Made by a program: the position numbers and the translations under genes. The notes under the pieces are model-generated. The model made no database searches. It was not told the origin of the DNA and saw only the letters and a program-made list of their open reading frames with translations. A stretch of 64,000 bases of DNA, taken from positions 62,001 through 126,000 of the forward strand of contig LVKA01000008.1 in NCBI GenBank assembly GCA_001709035.1, written 5' to 3'. Positions 18,722-28,127 of this stretch are shown here, piece by piece (position 1 is the first letter of the stretch; every line of letters begins with the position of its first letter). This stretch comes from Candidatus Thiodiazotropha endoloripes (lineage in GTDB: Bacteria; Pseudomonadota; Gammaproteobacteria; Chromatiales; Chromatiaceae).

Positions 18722-19936
18722 CTAGTCTCTGCCTTCAAGCAGTATACCTTGTTTGATTTTATCGCTCGGGTGGACAATGATCCGTTCACCCGGGCTTAGC
18801 CCTTCAGTCACCTCCGCTTCAAATCCGGTACGATAGCCGGTGGTGATCCGGCGCTGTACTGCCGTACCCTGTTGTTCGATGAAGACTGCCCAATGCTTGC
18901 CGTCACGAAACAGTGCGGTGAGCGGCAATTTCAGTACCTGCTTGTCACGCCATAGCACTATCCTTACATCCACCTGATAGCCGTGAGCGATACGATTCCA
19001 CTGTGCATGCGGTGAGGTGAAATCGATGATCACATTGACCCGCTGCTCTTCAATGCCAAGGGCCGAAACCTTTGTGAAGCCGAAAGGTTCAACCCGCCTT
19101 ACCACACCGTTGAGGGTTTGATCACCCCCCCAGTTTTCGATATAGACCTGTTGCCCCGGTTCCACCTTGATTGCATCGGAGGAGAGTAGATCAGCCACAA
19201 TCTCCAGTTTGTCCGGGTCGCCAATCTCCAACAGGGGCTCACCGGCACTGACCACTCCTTCGCTCTTATGCTGAATTTTCAGGATCCGGCCGTTGACGGG
19301 GGCACGAATCGGTACACATTGGCACGCCTCTGCATTGCTACGAGGTGCCGTGGGAGAGATCAGTTGGGCATTGGCGCGGTCAAGTTCCGCCTGTCTCGCC
19401 TGACGATTGGCGACGGCAGTCTCCAGCGCTGCCTGGCGGGTTTGATAGGTCCGTTGCACGGATTCCAGCTCTCTCGCTGAGATCACCGCTTCCTTATGCA
19501 GTCGACGGGATCGGTTGCGTTCACTGAGTGCGAAATCGAGCTCAACCCGAGCCTCCTTTACCGCCGCTTCCGCCAGAATACGGTTGGCTTCCGCAGCGCG
19601 GATGTCGGCCCTGGCCTGGGCCTCACTGCGTGGATCGAGCAGGGTTGGATCGATGGGTTCGATCTCGGCCAGCAGGGTCTCATTGGCAATCACCTTATCG
19701 CCGACTTCGGCCTCGATGCGCATCGCCCGGCCGCTGATCGGTGCGGAGAGGGTAAACACATCCCTGACCCGGGTCTCTCCCTCCTCATCGATCGTCACGA
19801 CAAGCTCCCCCGGTTGCAGGGTCATCAGGTCAACCGCAATCGGTTTCGGTTGGAAGGCCCAGACCAGTGATGCCAGAACAACCAGACTCACTACGCCCCA
19901 AATCAAGATACGTTTCCAGTGTGCGCTCATAATCAC
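18722..19936 (-). CDS. HlyD/MacA-family periplasmic adaptor subunit
   Basis: The 404-residue protein has one N-terminal membrane anchor (ILIWGVVSLVVLASLVWAF), a biotinyl-lipoyl-like domain split around a helical hairpin (residues about 90-190; AQARADIRAAEANRILAEAAVKEARVELDFALSERN), a beta-barrel part (KLEIVADLLSSDAIKVEPGQQVYI) and a C-terminal membrane-proximal domain (FRDGKHWAVFIEQQGTAVQRRITTGYRTG). It would link the ABC permease to an outer-membrane channel, which is not encoded here. The start (GTG at 19936, or ATG at 19930) overlaps the stop of the permease gene. Confidence 0.88.
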   Translation of the reverse strand: MIMSAHWKRILIWGVVSLVVLASLVWAFQPKPIAVDLMTLQPGELVVTIDEEGETRVRDVFTLSAPISGRAMRIEAEVGDKVIANETLLAEIEPIDPTLLDPRSEAQARADIRAAEANRILAEAAVKEARVELDFALSERNRSRRLHKEAVISARELESVQRTYQTRQAALETAVANRQARQAELDRANAQLISPTAPRSNAEACQCVPIRAPVNGRILKIQHKSEGVVSAGEPLLEIGDPDKLEIVADLLSSDAIKVEPGQQVYIENWGGDQTLNGVVRRVEPFGFTKVSALGIEEQRVNVIIDFTSPHAQWNRIAHGYQVDVRIVLWRDKQVLKLPLTALFRDGKHWAVFIEQQGTAVQRRITTGYRTGFEAEVTEGLSPGERIIVHPSDKIKQGILLEGRD

Positions 19937-22296
19937 TCACGAGTTTTTAATACGGCAATCAAATCGAGATGGTCAAGTCGCCTTCTGACCACAGCTGCGG
20001 AGAAAGCGGTTGCACCCAGTGTAACCAGCACGGCGGTCGCATCCGTTGCGGCCTTGATGACCAGTGGTATTCGAAACAGTTCAGTATTCATCGCGTTGGT
20101 CATCAGCCATCCGAGACCATGACCCATCAGGCAGCCCAGTGGCAGTCCGACCAGAATCAGCAACGCCGCCTCACCCAACAGAATGTAGGAGATTTCACCG
20201 GAGTGGAATCCCAACACCCGCAGGGTGGCCAGTTCCCTGCCCCGTTCCGATAGGGCAATCCGGGTGCTGTTGTAAACCACGCCGAATCCCAGTGCGCAGG
20301 CAAAGGCGGCGAAAAAGGAGATATAGACCATCAGCATTTCTGCCATGGTGTCGTTGAACTCCTCAACCGCTGCATCCTTGAGGGTCACCGCGGAGACTTT
20401 GGGTAGCGATTTCAAACTGCGGTAGAGCTGGGTCAGTTGGTTCTTATCCACCAGCAGGTTGATCGCCTCGAGACTGGCACGCTCTCCCATCAGTCTGTTG
20501 AAGGCGTGGATATGCATGTAGGCAGGCATCCCCATATAGGTCTCGAACAGACTGACCACCGGTATCAATGCCTTGGGCTGTTTCCCTTCCAGCACTTCAA
20601 CCCAGACGGAATCGCCGATCTGAACGTCCAGCTTCTCGGCCAGCCTGGTAGAGAGGATCAAGCCTTCCGGAGGTATGCTGACAACTTCTCCCCGAGCATC
20701 ATAGATCCGCTGCAGTTGTGGGTTGTCGGTGACCCCCTCGATACCGCCCCGGTGGCTGAGGTGTCCCGCCTTCAGATCGGCGCTCTTGCTTCTCATCGGT
20801 TCGGCTGCCAATACCCCGGGCAGGCGGCGGATCTCACGCAGTGTTTGATCCGACTGGCTTTCGACCAGTCCGACAGTCATGTCCTGACGCTGTGTCTGGT
20901 GAAACTGAACCTCGATGATCTGTTCGATGGCATCGATCCATTGCAGTGCCATCACCATCACGGAGACTGACAGGGCGATGCCGATACTGGTTAGCAGCGA
21001 CCTCCACGGGGAGCGCATGATCTGCCTCAGTATGATCCGGGTCGGTTGATCGAGCCATAAACCGAAACGGCTTTGATAGAAGCGGCTGCTGCGATACATG
21101 GGGGGCGCCGGTGGGCTCATCGCCTCGGCCGGTGGCAGAGTTGCCGCATGTCTGACGGCACCAAGTGAGCCTGCCAGGGCGGCAATCAGACTGACCGCCG
21201 CGCCGATGGCGAAGACCCCCGGGTCGGGACGGAAGATCAGTAATGGGAAGCGAAACAGGTCGGCATAGATTTCGGTGTTGACCCGACCCAGCCAAGCGCC
21301 CAGCAGCCACCCCAGAACAATACCGACGCCACACATCGCCATCACCATCTTGGTGTAGTGCCAGGCGACCTGCCAGTTGCTGTAACCGAAGGCCTTCATC
21401 AGACCGATTTCGCTCCGGTCGGTAGCGATCAGTCGGCTCATCACCATATTGCCGAGAAACGCGGCAACCGCCAGGAAGATGGTGGGTAGAATGGTCGACA
21501 TGGTTTTCAGCTGTTCAATCTCATTCATCAGAAACCAGTTTGAAATCTGGTTTTTGCGGGCGATCGCACCATGGCTTCCGTATGTCTCTAGGAGTCGGTC
21601 AAGTTTGACGATGATCTGCTCCGGACTGCTGTCATGCAGCAATCCCAGACTGACTTCGTTGAAAGCCCCCTCCAGATCATAAGCGGCAGCCAGGGCTTCC
21701 CGACCCATCCACATCACACCGAATCGTTTGTCGTCCGGCATCAAGGCGCCTGGGCCCATGGTATAGATGAATTCAGGGGAGAGGGCGATGCCCACCACGG
21801 TGAGGCTGCGCTGGTGGCCGTTCATCAGGGCTTTGAGCTGATCGCCTGGCTGCAGATCGTGGGCCTCGGCAAACGGTTCGTTCAGCACCACTTCATCCGG
21901 ATGATCCAGGCTGACCAGCCGGCCCGATCTCAGTACCAGATTGTTGAGCAGCGGCTCCCCCTGTTCGGGAATGGAGACCAGTTGACCGATCACCGGCTCC
22001 TCAAATCCATCGATAGAGAGGGTGGCCATCTGTTTGATTCTGTCTTCCACCGAGCGGACCCCGGGGAGTGTGCTGATCTGATTGACCAGTCGGCGCGGGG
22101 CGCGCTTAACCGTGGCAAAGACATCGGCAAAACGCTGCCTCTCGTAGTAGGCGGTGGCGGTCTGTTGGAGTGCCTGCAATGATGACAGGGACATTACCAG
22201 AACCGCCACACCGGAAGCGATCACCACCGCAATTGCCAATACCTGTCCCTTCAGCTTCCACAGGTTGCGTATCAGTTTTAGATTCAGAGCACGCAT
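19933..22296 (-). CDS. ABC transporter permease with two FtsX-like domains
   Basis: The 787-residue protein starts with an N-terminal membrane helix (GQVLAIAVVIASGVAVLVMSL) followed by a MacB-type periplasmic domain. Two FtsX-like helical domains occur near residues 265-390 (ILPTIFLAVAAFLGNMVMSRLIATDRSEIGLMKAFGYS) and in the C-terminal 130 residues (YISFFAAFACALGFGVVYNSTRIALSERGRELATLRVLG). This is the long-form permease seen in MacAB/LolCE-type systems. It overlaps the adaptor gene by four bases and follows the ATPase gene by seven bases, so all three form one operon. Substrate unknown; lipid, peptide or drug export is possible. Confidence 0.9.
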   Translation of the reverse strand: MRALNLKLIRNLWKLKGQVLAIAVVIASGVAVLVMSLSSLQALQQTATAYYERQRFADVFATVKRAPRRLVNQISTLPGVRSVEDRIKQMATLSIDGFEEPVIGQLVSIPEQGEPLLNNLVLRSGRLVSLDHPDEVVLNEPFAEAHDLQPGDQLKALMNGHQRSLTVVGIALSPEFIYTMGPGALMPDDKRFGVMWMGREALAAAYDLEGAFNEVSLGLLHDSSPEQIIVKLDRLLETYGSHGAIARKNQISNWFLMNEIEQLKTMSTILPTIFLAVAAFLGNMVMSRLIATDRSEIGLMKAFGYSNWQVAWHYTKMVMAMCGVGIVLGWLLGAWLGRVNTEIYADLFRFPLLIFRPDPGVFAIGAAVSLIAALAGSLGAVRHAATLPPAEAMSPPAPPMYRSSRFYQSRFGLWLDQPTRIILRQIMRSPWRSLLTSIGIALSVSVMVMALQWIDAIEQIIEVQFHQTQRQDMTVGLVESQSDQTLREIRRLPGVLAAEPMRSKSADLKAGHLSHRGGIEGVTDNPQLQRIYDARGEVVSIPPEGLILSTRLAEKLDVQIGDSVWVEVLEGKQPKALIPVVSLFETYMGMPAYMHIHAFNRLMGERASLEAINLLVDKNQLTQLYRSLKSLPKVSAVTLKDAAVEEFNDTMAEMLMVYISFFAAFACALGFGVVYNSTRIALSERGRELATLRVLGFHSGEISYILLGEAALLILVGLPLGCLMGHGLGWLMTNAMNTELFRIPLVIKAATDATAVLVTLGATAFSAAVVRRRLDHLDLIAVLKTRE

Positions 22297-22303
22297 GATT
22301 CTG

Positions 22304-23035
<732 letters not shown>

Positions 23036-23145
23036 GACTTACTCCATGTCATGGAAGTATAGCTCAGCAAAGGATTTGCCGATGACGTGATGGACCCCCT
23101 TCAGCCTCAGTTCGTCTGGCTACAGCAAGAGATCAAGCGCTGCGC

Positions 23146-23436
23146 TCAGTGACTGCTTTTGTCCTCGATGGCGTTTTGTTCCTGCTTCGGTTTACGCCAG
23201 GCGGCAAACAGCAGGGTGAGCAGGCCGAGTATCAGTTCATCGGCAAAAGGGATCATATCGGGGATCACAAGATCGAGTAGAAACAGTGAGCCGGTCAGCA
23301 GAAACAGCTGGCGGAAACGCAGCCGGTCCGCAAACTTGAGAATGGCAGCAATGATTGGCACCGAGTGCATAGGCGTTACCCGAAATTGTTTGGCGAGTTT
23401 GACTTTAAGGCAGTCTGTTCCACATCCAGCTTCCAT
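23146..23436 (-). CDS. Small membrane protein, DUF6116-like
   Basis: The 96-residue frame encodes one or two hydrophobic segments (FRQLFLLTGSLFLLDLVIPDMIPFADELILGLLTLLFAAW). The RFRQLFLLT...LDLVIPDMIPFADE pattern resembles small uncharacterised proteins that I associate with DUF6116. An internal ATG at 23370 (MHSVPIIAAILKFADRLRF) fits the usual length of that family better than the first start. Function unknown. It lies upstream of the export operon on the same strand, separated by 110 bases. Confidence 0.6.
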   Translation of the reverse strand: MEAGCGTDCLKVKLAKQFRVTPMHSVPIIAAILKFADRLRFRQLFLLTGSLFLLDLVIPDMIPFADELILGLLTLLFAAWRKPKQEQNAIEDKSSH

Positions 23437-23476
23437 ACTCTAACGGATGAGTGGAAGTGTCGAGTTCTCCTTTCTT

Positions 23477-23509
23477 AGGGCCTATTGGATCAGTGTTAAC
23501 AGGCCCTGA
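23477..23509 (+). repeat. Interspersed repeat, copy 3, with partial inverted partner
   Basis: GTTAACAGGCCCTGA lies at 23495-23509, with one change from the common form. Eleven bases upstream is AGGGCCT (23477-23483), the inverted form of AGGCCCT, so the pair could form a small hairpin or be a collapsed two-ended element. Confidence 0.75.
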
Positions 23510-23772
23510 TTCACGCTCTATAGGCCGAGGTCGTTTGTTATTTGCGGTTTGTGTGTAGGGGTATTACTACCCTCTAAAAGTAGGGTATCACCCCATAATA
23601 AAAAAACATGAGCCTTGTTAGGGTTTTGTTACTGTTTCACAGAAAGTAACAATGTCGCTTTGGGGTCCGATGGGTAGTGAATTGCTCGCTGGGATTCCGG
23701 GGGAAAGCGGTGAGACAAGTGAGGATGGATGGGGTGATCTGTGTCGTACAGACAACAATAAGAAGGGATTGG

Positions 23773-23813
23773 CGTGATCGACATACTCTTAGGCAGTCTG
23801 TATGTCGATCACG
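23773..23813. repeat. Perfect 14-bp inverted repeat with 13-base spacer
   Basis: The arms CGTGATCGACATAC (23773-23786) and GTATGTCGATCACG (23800-23813) are exact reverse complements. No T-run follows on either strand. It could be a binding site for a dimeric regulator or an RNA hairpin in a long leader. It lies about 300 bases before the cytochrome-porin start. Confidence 0.6.
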
Positions 23814-24114
23814 GATAATTCCCCTGGCATCTCCTGCAGCATGAACTGTTTGGTACAACCTCAACGTACCCGACCAAATTGACCTGGCTGCAATCTTAAT
23901 ACCAGGCATGTTTATGCCGTGTTTGTCTTTGCCAGAAGACACCCACCTCCCCATCCGATACAGACCGCAGCGATTACCTCTGCACCAGGTATTTCGTCGC
24001 TGGTGAATTCCGGGTTGTTTTTGGCGTGTTGCTGATCTTTGTTACCTGAAGGGTATTTTCAATGGTACTCAACAGATCAGGCCTGGTCGTTTAGCCTTCT
24101 AATGGGAGAATTCA

Positions 24115-25377
24115 ATGAGTCAGAATCTTGTGAACCTGCATCGTTATGCGATGTGCCTGTTGCTGCTGATGGGGGGATTTTCAGTCAGCAATCAAGCCGA
24201 GGCGGTACCGGCCTTTGCCCGTCAGACGAGTATGCCATGCACAGCCTGCCATTTTCAGCAATTTCCAGCGCTTAACTCGTTCGGTCGTTCATTCAGATCC
24301 GGAGGTTATACCCTGACCGGTGGGCAGGGGATGATTGAAGGGGACGATATCTCCCTGCCTTTGATGCTCAATGCCTCTGTGATCACCAAGCTCAGATATC
24401 AGAAGACCAACGGCAACACGGATGAGGGAACCGATCATGGTCAGATCGAATGGCCGGATGAGGCGGCACTGCTGGTCGGTGGTAAGCTGGCCAAGGATGC
24501 GGGCTTCCTGATGGAACTCGGGTTGACAGACGCCAACTCATTCCTCTCCACCAAGGTTCATTTCAATGTGGCCAAAGCCGGTGCGACCCAGTTGAGTGTG
24601 ATTCCTTTCTCTACTGACGGACTGGGCTCGGGTTACGGTTTCGAGCTGCTCAATACAGGCGCACAACGTTCGCAGCGTCCAATCGAGGAGCGTAAAGGCT
24701 TCAGCGCCGCTCAGGCTCTGGGATTGGGAAGCGGTGAAGCGACCGGTATCGCCCTGGTCGCATCCGGACACAACTATTTCGTCAACTACACTCCCTGGAC
24801 ACCGGGTTGGGAAGAGAACAACACCACCGTGAAACCTTCCGGTCTGGCCCACTATATCCGGGCGGCCTATACGCCGTTCATCGGTAGCTGGGATACCGGT
24901 TTCGGTGTTCAGATCTGGACCGGGGATGCGGAAACCAGGAATCACGGTGAGGATACCGTCATCCCGACCGATGGCTGGGTCATCGATGCGCAGATGCAGG
25001 GCAATCTGGGGAATATGCCTCTGGGTGTTTATGGCAGCTATGGTCAATGTGAGGGCACCGATGCCGCCAATAGCGGCTTGACTCATTTTGCTGACAGCGG
25101 ATTTTGTAATGGTGCGGATGATGCGGATTCATTTGCCATCCTTGGACAATTGGGACTGCTGCCGAACAAGGCCAATGTGTTTCTCGCCTATCGGACTTTG
25201 GATGACGGCTCGGATAACGACAACAAGTTCAACGCCACAACCGTTGGCGGCAACTATATGTTTTCGCAAAACATCCGCTTCGAGCTCTACTATGTCAAAG
25301 AGAGTGGCAGCGGTATCGATTCGCGTCCCGATGAGCGTGACAGCAAGTGGATGTTTCAACTGTTTGCCGGTTATTAA
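24115..25377 (+). CDS. Outer-membrane fused monoheme cytochrome c-porin, Cyc2-like
   Basis: The 420-residue product has a signal peptide (YAMCLLLLMGGFSVSNQAEA). A single c-heme motif CTACH follows directly in FARQTSMPCTACHFQQFPALNSFGR and FRSGGYTLTGG. The remaining ~350 residues are rich in alternating polar/hydrophobic strands, Gly and aromatics, and end in FQLFAGY, a beta-barrel C-terminus with a terminal aromatic. One short N-terminal heme domain plugged into a porin, and the CxxCHF...P.LN.FGR wording, match what I know of Cyc2 proteins of iron oxidisers. The role would be electron transfer across the outer membrane, from Fe(II) or another extracellular donor; the donor is inferred only. 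A diheme cytochrome gene follows. No other gene of a known iron-oxidation pathway is in view. Confidence 0.78.
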   Translation: MSQNLVNLHRYAMCLLLLMGGFSVSNQAEAVPAFARQTSMPCTACHFQQFPALNSFGRSFRSGGYTLTGGQGMIEGDDISLPLMLNASVITKLRYQKTNGNTDEGTDHGQIEWPDEAALLVGGKLAKDAGFLMELGLTDANSFLSTKVHFNVAKAGATQLSVIPFSTDGLGSGYGFELLNTGAQRSQRPIEERKGFSAAQALGLGSGEATGIALVASGHNYFVNYTPWTPGWEENNTTVKPSGLAHYIRAAYTPFIGSWDTGFGVQIWTGDAETRNHGEDTVIPTDGWVIDAQMQGNLGNMPLGVYGSYGQCEGTDAANSGLTHFADSGFCNGADDADSFAILGQLGLLPNKANVFLAYRTLDDGSDNDNKFNATTVGGNYMFSQNIRFELYYVKESGSGIDSRPDERDSKWMFQLFAGY

Positions 25378-25418
25378 TCGGCTGACGCTGTATCGGTCGC
25401 AGAATCCATACCCAGACA

Positions 25419-25439
25419 ACGCCACCATACAGGTGGCGT
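25419..25439 (+). promoter_or_regulatory. Intercistronic hairpin between the two cytochrome genes
   Basis: ACGCCACC and GGTGGCGT form a perfect 8-bp stem with a five-base loop, 42 bases after the cytochrome-porin stop and 26 before the next start. Without a T-run it is more likely an RNA-stability or attenuation element than a terminator. Confidence 0.45.
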
Positions 25440-25464
25440 GAGAGAACCAATTGAGGAAAGACTC

Positions 25465-26112
25465 ATGAGTAGAATTGTTACCAGAGTGGTCAAGATTGCC
25501 GCAGTGTTCAGCCTGTTTTGTCTGACCCTGCCCGCGGCTTACGCAGGGAGTGCCTATGAAGGATATTCCCTGTTCAATCAAACCTGTTTCCTGTGCCATG
25601 GCACCAGCGGCAAAGGGGATGGCCCGCTGGCCGGCAAACTGGATATGTCACCATCGGATCTCACCAGCGATGGCAAGACAGACGATGAACGCTTGTTCGG
25701 TCTGATCAAAGGCACCATCGCACATGGCTCAGAGAAAAGTGCGATGCCCAAGTGGGGTCTGGCGATGCCGGAGAATCAGATCCGTTCACTGATGACCTAC
25801 ATCCGTTTTCTGCAGAACAGCAAGCACACTCTGCCAGGGGATCCGCAATTGGGTCGCGATGTCTATATGTCGCGCTGTGTTGCCTGCCACGGTCGTGGTG
25901 GCATGGGAGATGGTCCGTTGACAGAACTGCTGACCATGAATGCTCAGAATCTCACCGATGCCAGTGAGCTGAACAAGCATCCGAACAGTGAGCTAATAAA
26001 TGTGATTACCAATGGAAGCCCAGGCGACTCCCTGATGCCTGGTTGGAAAGGCATACTTTCAGAAGAGGAGATAGCTGGTGTGCTCAGCTACGTCCGCCTG
26101 CTGGCCAAGTAA
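25465..26112 (+). CDS. Periplasmic diheme cytochrome c
   Basis: The 215-residue product has a signal peptide (VFSLFCLTLPAAYAG) and two similar cytochrome c domains, each with a heme motif: CFLCH in NQTCFLCHGTSGKGDGPL and CVACH in RCVACHGRGGMGDGPL. Downstream methionines in SAMPKWG and DSLMPGWKG are likely axial ligands. The arrangement resembles c4-like diheme carriers. The ATG at 25465 has GAGGAAAG at an ideal distance, and the frame upstream of it is not signal-like. Placed directly after the cytochrome-porin and before a strong terminator, it probably carries electrons from the outer membrane through the periplasm. Confidence 0.9.
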   Translation: MSRIVTRVVKIAAVFSLFCLTLPAAYAGSAYEGYSLFNQTCFLCHGTSGKGDGPLAGKLDMSPSDLTSDGKTDDERLFGLIKGTIAHGSEKSAMPKWGLAMPENQIRSLMTYIRFLQNSKHTLPGDPQLGRDVYMSRCVACHGRGGMGDGPLTELLTMNAQNLTDASELNKHPNSELINVITNGSPGDSLMPGWKGILSEEEIAGVLSYVRLLAK

Positions 26113-26132
26113 TCCGCATTAATCTGAACTCA

Positions 26133-26175
26133 CCGGCAACCTGCATCGGTATGCAGGTTGCCGGTTTTCTTCCTT
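26133..26175 (+). terminator. Rho-independent terminator of the cytochrome operon
   Basis: CCGGCAACCTGCAT and ATGCAGGTTGCCGG form a perfect 14-bp stem with loop CGGT, followed by TTTTCTTCCTT. It lies 20 bases after the diheme cytochrome stop. Confidence 0.93.
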
Positions 26176-26217
26176 CAATTCCAAATTCCAGCCAATCGAG
26201 GCGAGAATCTAACGCGC

Positions 26218-26799
26218 TCAGAGCTCGTTGAGTATCCTTTTTCTTGCCGCCCGATACTCCTCTTCACTGATTACGGCTTCGTTTCGCAGATTGTCCAGTC
26301 TCTGCAGGCGTGCCTTGATGCTGGAATTGGCTGGCTGGGTTACAACAGCAGTGGATTCCACCGGTTTGAGCCGCTGTTCAGGCGGTTGTGCAGCAACGGG
26401 CTGCCTGTTTTTCTGTGGCGCCGGGGCGGTTTCAGCTGTTGCTGAGCTTTGGCTCTGCTCCGCACTATCACTACAGTTCAGTGTGACCTGCAAGCCTTTG
26501 GGGAAATCCTGGTATTTGACCCGCTGGCTGAATGCCTCGCAGGCCGGTTTGCGGATCACGATTTTGCCGTACAGTTCGGCTTTACCCGCATCGTAGGCGG
26601 CGGGATAGAGTTGATTCTGGGTGATTTCCAGAGGGGTGACGCCCAGGGCTTCGTCCATGATGTAGACCGTTGCACCACTCGGTTGAGTTTCGATGCGCAA
26701 CGGCATCTCTCCGGATACCCCACCAATTCCGGTGCAGGCCGAAAGTTGTGTGATCAGCAGCATCGGTGCTGCCAAGCGGGTCAATGTTTGCTTCGGCAT
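26218..26799 (-). CDS. Lipoprotein with PEGA-like and SHOCT-like parts
   Basis: From the ATG at 26799 the product has 193 residues. A lipoprotein signal ends in LITQLSACTG (lipobox LSAC). A PEGA-like carbohydrate-binding-type segment follows (LRIETQPSGATVYIMDEALGVTPLEI), then a low-complexity Ser/Ala/Pro/Gln linker, then a C-terminal SHOCT-like helix pair (IKARLQRLDNLRNEAVISEEEYRAARKRILNEL). The first in-frame start is a TTG four codons upstream. It is probably an envelope protein anchored in the outer membrane; its function is unknown. It is convergent with the cytochrome operon. Confidence 0.75.
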   Translation of the reverse strand: MPKQTLTRLAAPMLLITQLSACTGIGGVSGEMPLRIETQPSGATVYIMDEALGVTPLEITQNQLYPAAYDAGKAELYGKIVIRKPACEAFSQRVKYQDFPKGLQVTLNCSDSAEQSQSSATAETAPAPQKNRQPVAAQPPEQRLKPVESTAVVTQPANSSIKARLQRLDNLRNEAVISEEEYRAARKRILNEL

Positions 26800-27142
26800 A
26801 GGGAAATCCAATCGGTCTCTGTGTCTCTGTTCTGGTTATTGTTGGTGACTGTTTGTTGCGTATGGCGGTGGTTTCTCACTTGCCGCAACTCCCTCCGGTC
26901 ACCGCGATGAGTATATAGCATGTCTGTCCGCTTGGCAGTCCATGCTTCCTTTCTGGGTTGGTTTCTTAACCCTTAATTAACACTTAAGTTACTGTTCACA
27001 CTTTGAAAAAAGAGTGCTTGGGATTAAGTTTCGTTTAAGTTTCAGGGGCTAGCTTAAGGTTAAAGGATGAAAACGACCTGGTGCACAAACGCCATTCTGG
27101 CAATTAATGTTGAGCCCGTTGATGCGGTCTCAGGAGGTAATT
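26800..27142. other. Divergent intergenic region, no gene seen
   Basis: This region separates a reverse-strand lipoprotein gene from a forward exported-protein gene. The part 26965-27060 is A+T-rich with several TTAA/CTTAA words and probably holds promoter elements. No known operator is recognised. Confidence 0.4.
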
Positions 27143-27610
27143 ATGAAACATTTCATGACTATGATTCAGAGCATTTTGGTTCTGGTATTCGGCATGACTC
27201 AAGTCTCTTTTCTCTCTGCGGAGACTCTGGATTCCCAACAGACTGCAGGTGTCTCCCATGCGCCTGATACCCTGGTTATGGTTGAAAAAGTGATCGCTAT
27301 CGATGCTGATGGGCAGGCTCATACGCTTTATCAGGAAGAGGAAGGTCGAATCTATCGACTGGATAATGTCAATCAGGTGGTGCATGACCTGAATGCTCGT
27401 GGAATCAAATCGAAAGGCAACTTTCACTCCCTGCAGGCCGTGTTGGCTCAGCGGGTCTTCGTGATGGGTAAGAACAATCAGCCCTATCCGGCCGAGCGTT
27501 CTGAGGTGGGTATCCCCGAAACCTATCGGTTGGCGGTAGAAAATCTCCGGGTTACCAAGGACCGGATAACCGCGATCTACACCACCAACTGTAACGGCTT
27601 ATCGATCTGA
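27143..27610 (+). CDS. Hypothetical exported protein
   Basis: The product of 155 residues from the ATG at 27143 starts with a signal peptide (MTMIQSILVLVFGMTQVSFLSAE). The mature part has no family that I recognise. It contains YQEEEGRIYRLDNVNQVVHDLNARGI and ends ITAIYTTNCNGLSI. A perfect AGGAGGT lies six bases upstream of the start, so the gene is very likely real, and a longer frame from 27107 is not needed. A hairpin follows the gene. Confidence 0.7.
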   Translation: MKHFMTMIQSILVLVFGMTQVSFLSAETLDSQQTAGVSHAPDTLVMVEKVIAIDADGQAHTLYQEEEGRIYRLDNVNQVVHDLNARGIKSKGNFHSLQAVLAQRVFVMGKNNQPYPAERSEVGIPETYRLAVENLRVTKDRITAIYTTNCNGLSI

Positions 27611-27648
27611 TCAATCCTGAGCTGGACATACGCCGTAGAGCCATGCTT

Positions 27649-27677
27649 CCGGTAGTCGACCGTTGATCGACTACCGG
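27649..27677 (+). terminator. Probable terminator after exported-protein gene
   Basis: CCGGTAGTCGA and TCGACTACCGG form a perfect 11-bp stem with a seven-base loop, 38 bases after the stop. A short TTTT follows seven bases later. Confidence 0.55.
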
Positions 27678-27688
27678 ATGCGATTTTC

Positions 27689-27850
27689 GGTGGACTGATC
27701 TACGATACAGTGCTGGATATTAGCTGGTTACAGGTTGCTTCCTCGAACAAGCTCACTTATCAAACGATTGTGACTGAGGCTGGGCAGGGTCCTGCCGAGT
27801 CCAATCCGACCTCCAACAATTACAACCCCTTCCACAATCTGCAATCCTGA
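27689..27850 (+). pseudogene. Remnant resembling secreted PEP-CTERM-type proteins
   Basis: A frame of about 53 codons without a proper start reads GGLIYDTVLDISWLQ and then drifts to a stop at 27848. Secreted proteins sorted by PEP-CTERM signals often contain a stretch like GLIYDT.LD.TWLQDANYA near the N-terminus, and the match is close in order and spacing. The usual continuation is lost, so this looks like a gene relic. The evidence is one motif only. Confidence 0.4.
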
Positions 27851-28127
27851 GGTTACTGGCCAGAAACCACTGTTGCCGGAAACGGTCAGATGGTCTGCTT
27901 GCTGCAATTTCATCCGGGTATTCAGGGTGCACAACCAGAGTTGATGCAGATGAGTTGCCTGTTTCGGCGGTCAGTGATGGCAATGTCACTGCAGTACCAG
28001 TTCTTCCCCCATTGCAGGTTTTTTAATAGATTATCGATGGAGACGGCTGGCCATGGTCAGTACAGCGACCGGCTCTCATATGGCCCACGCCTGATGTGGC
28101 GTGTTGCGGGTACATACCGGAATGAGA
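27851..28127. other. Gene-free region before the tRNA
   Basis: No gene is seen on either strand. A frame running through this part and into the tRNA complement is spurious. Confidence 0.45.

Larger units (their letters stand above)
23437..24114. promoter_or_regulatory. Long leader region before the cytochrome-porin gene
   Basis: This 678-base region has no convincing gene. It contains a copy of the interspersed repeat (23495), a set of TACCC/GGGTA words in inverted order at 23556-23596 (including TACCCT and AGGGTA around an 8-base spacer), a GTTACT/AGTAAC inverted pair (23628-23650) and a perfect 14-base inverted repeat (23773-23813). Together these suggest a regulated promoter for the downstream cytochrome genes. 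No known regulator site is matched with confidence. Confidence 0.4.

Noticed and set aside
23637-23954. 105-codon reverse frame upstream of the cytochrome-porin gene
   Set aside because: No recognisable features, and it runs through the inverted repeat region; more likely leader DNA.
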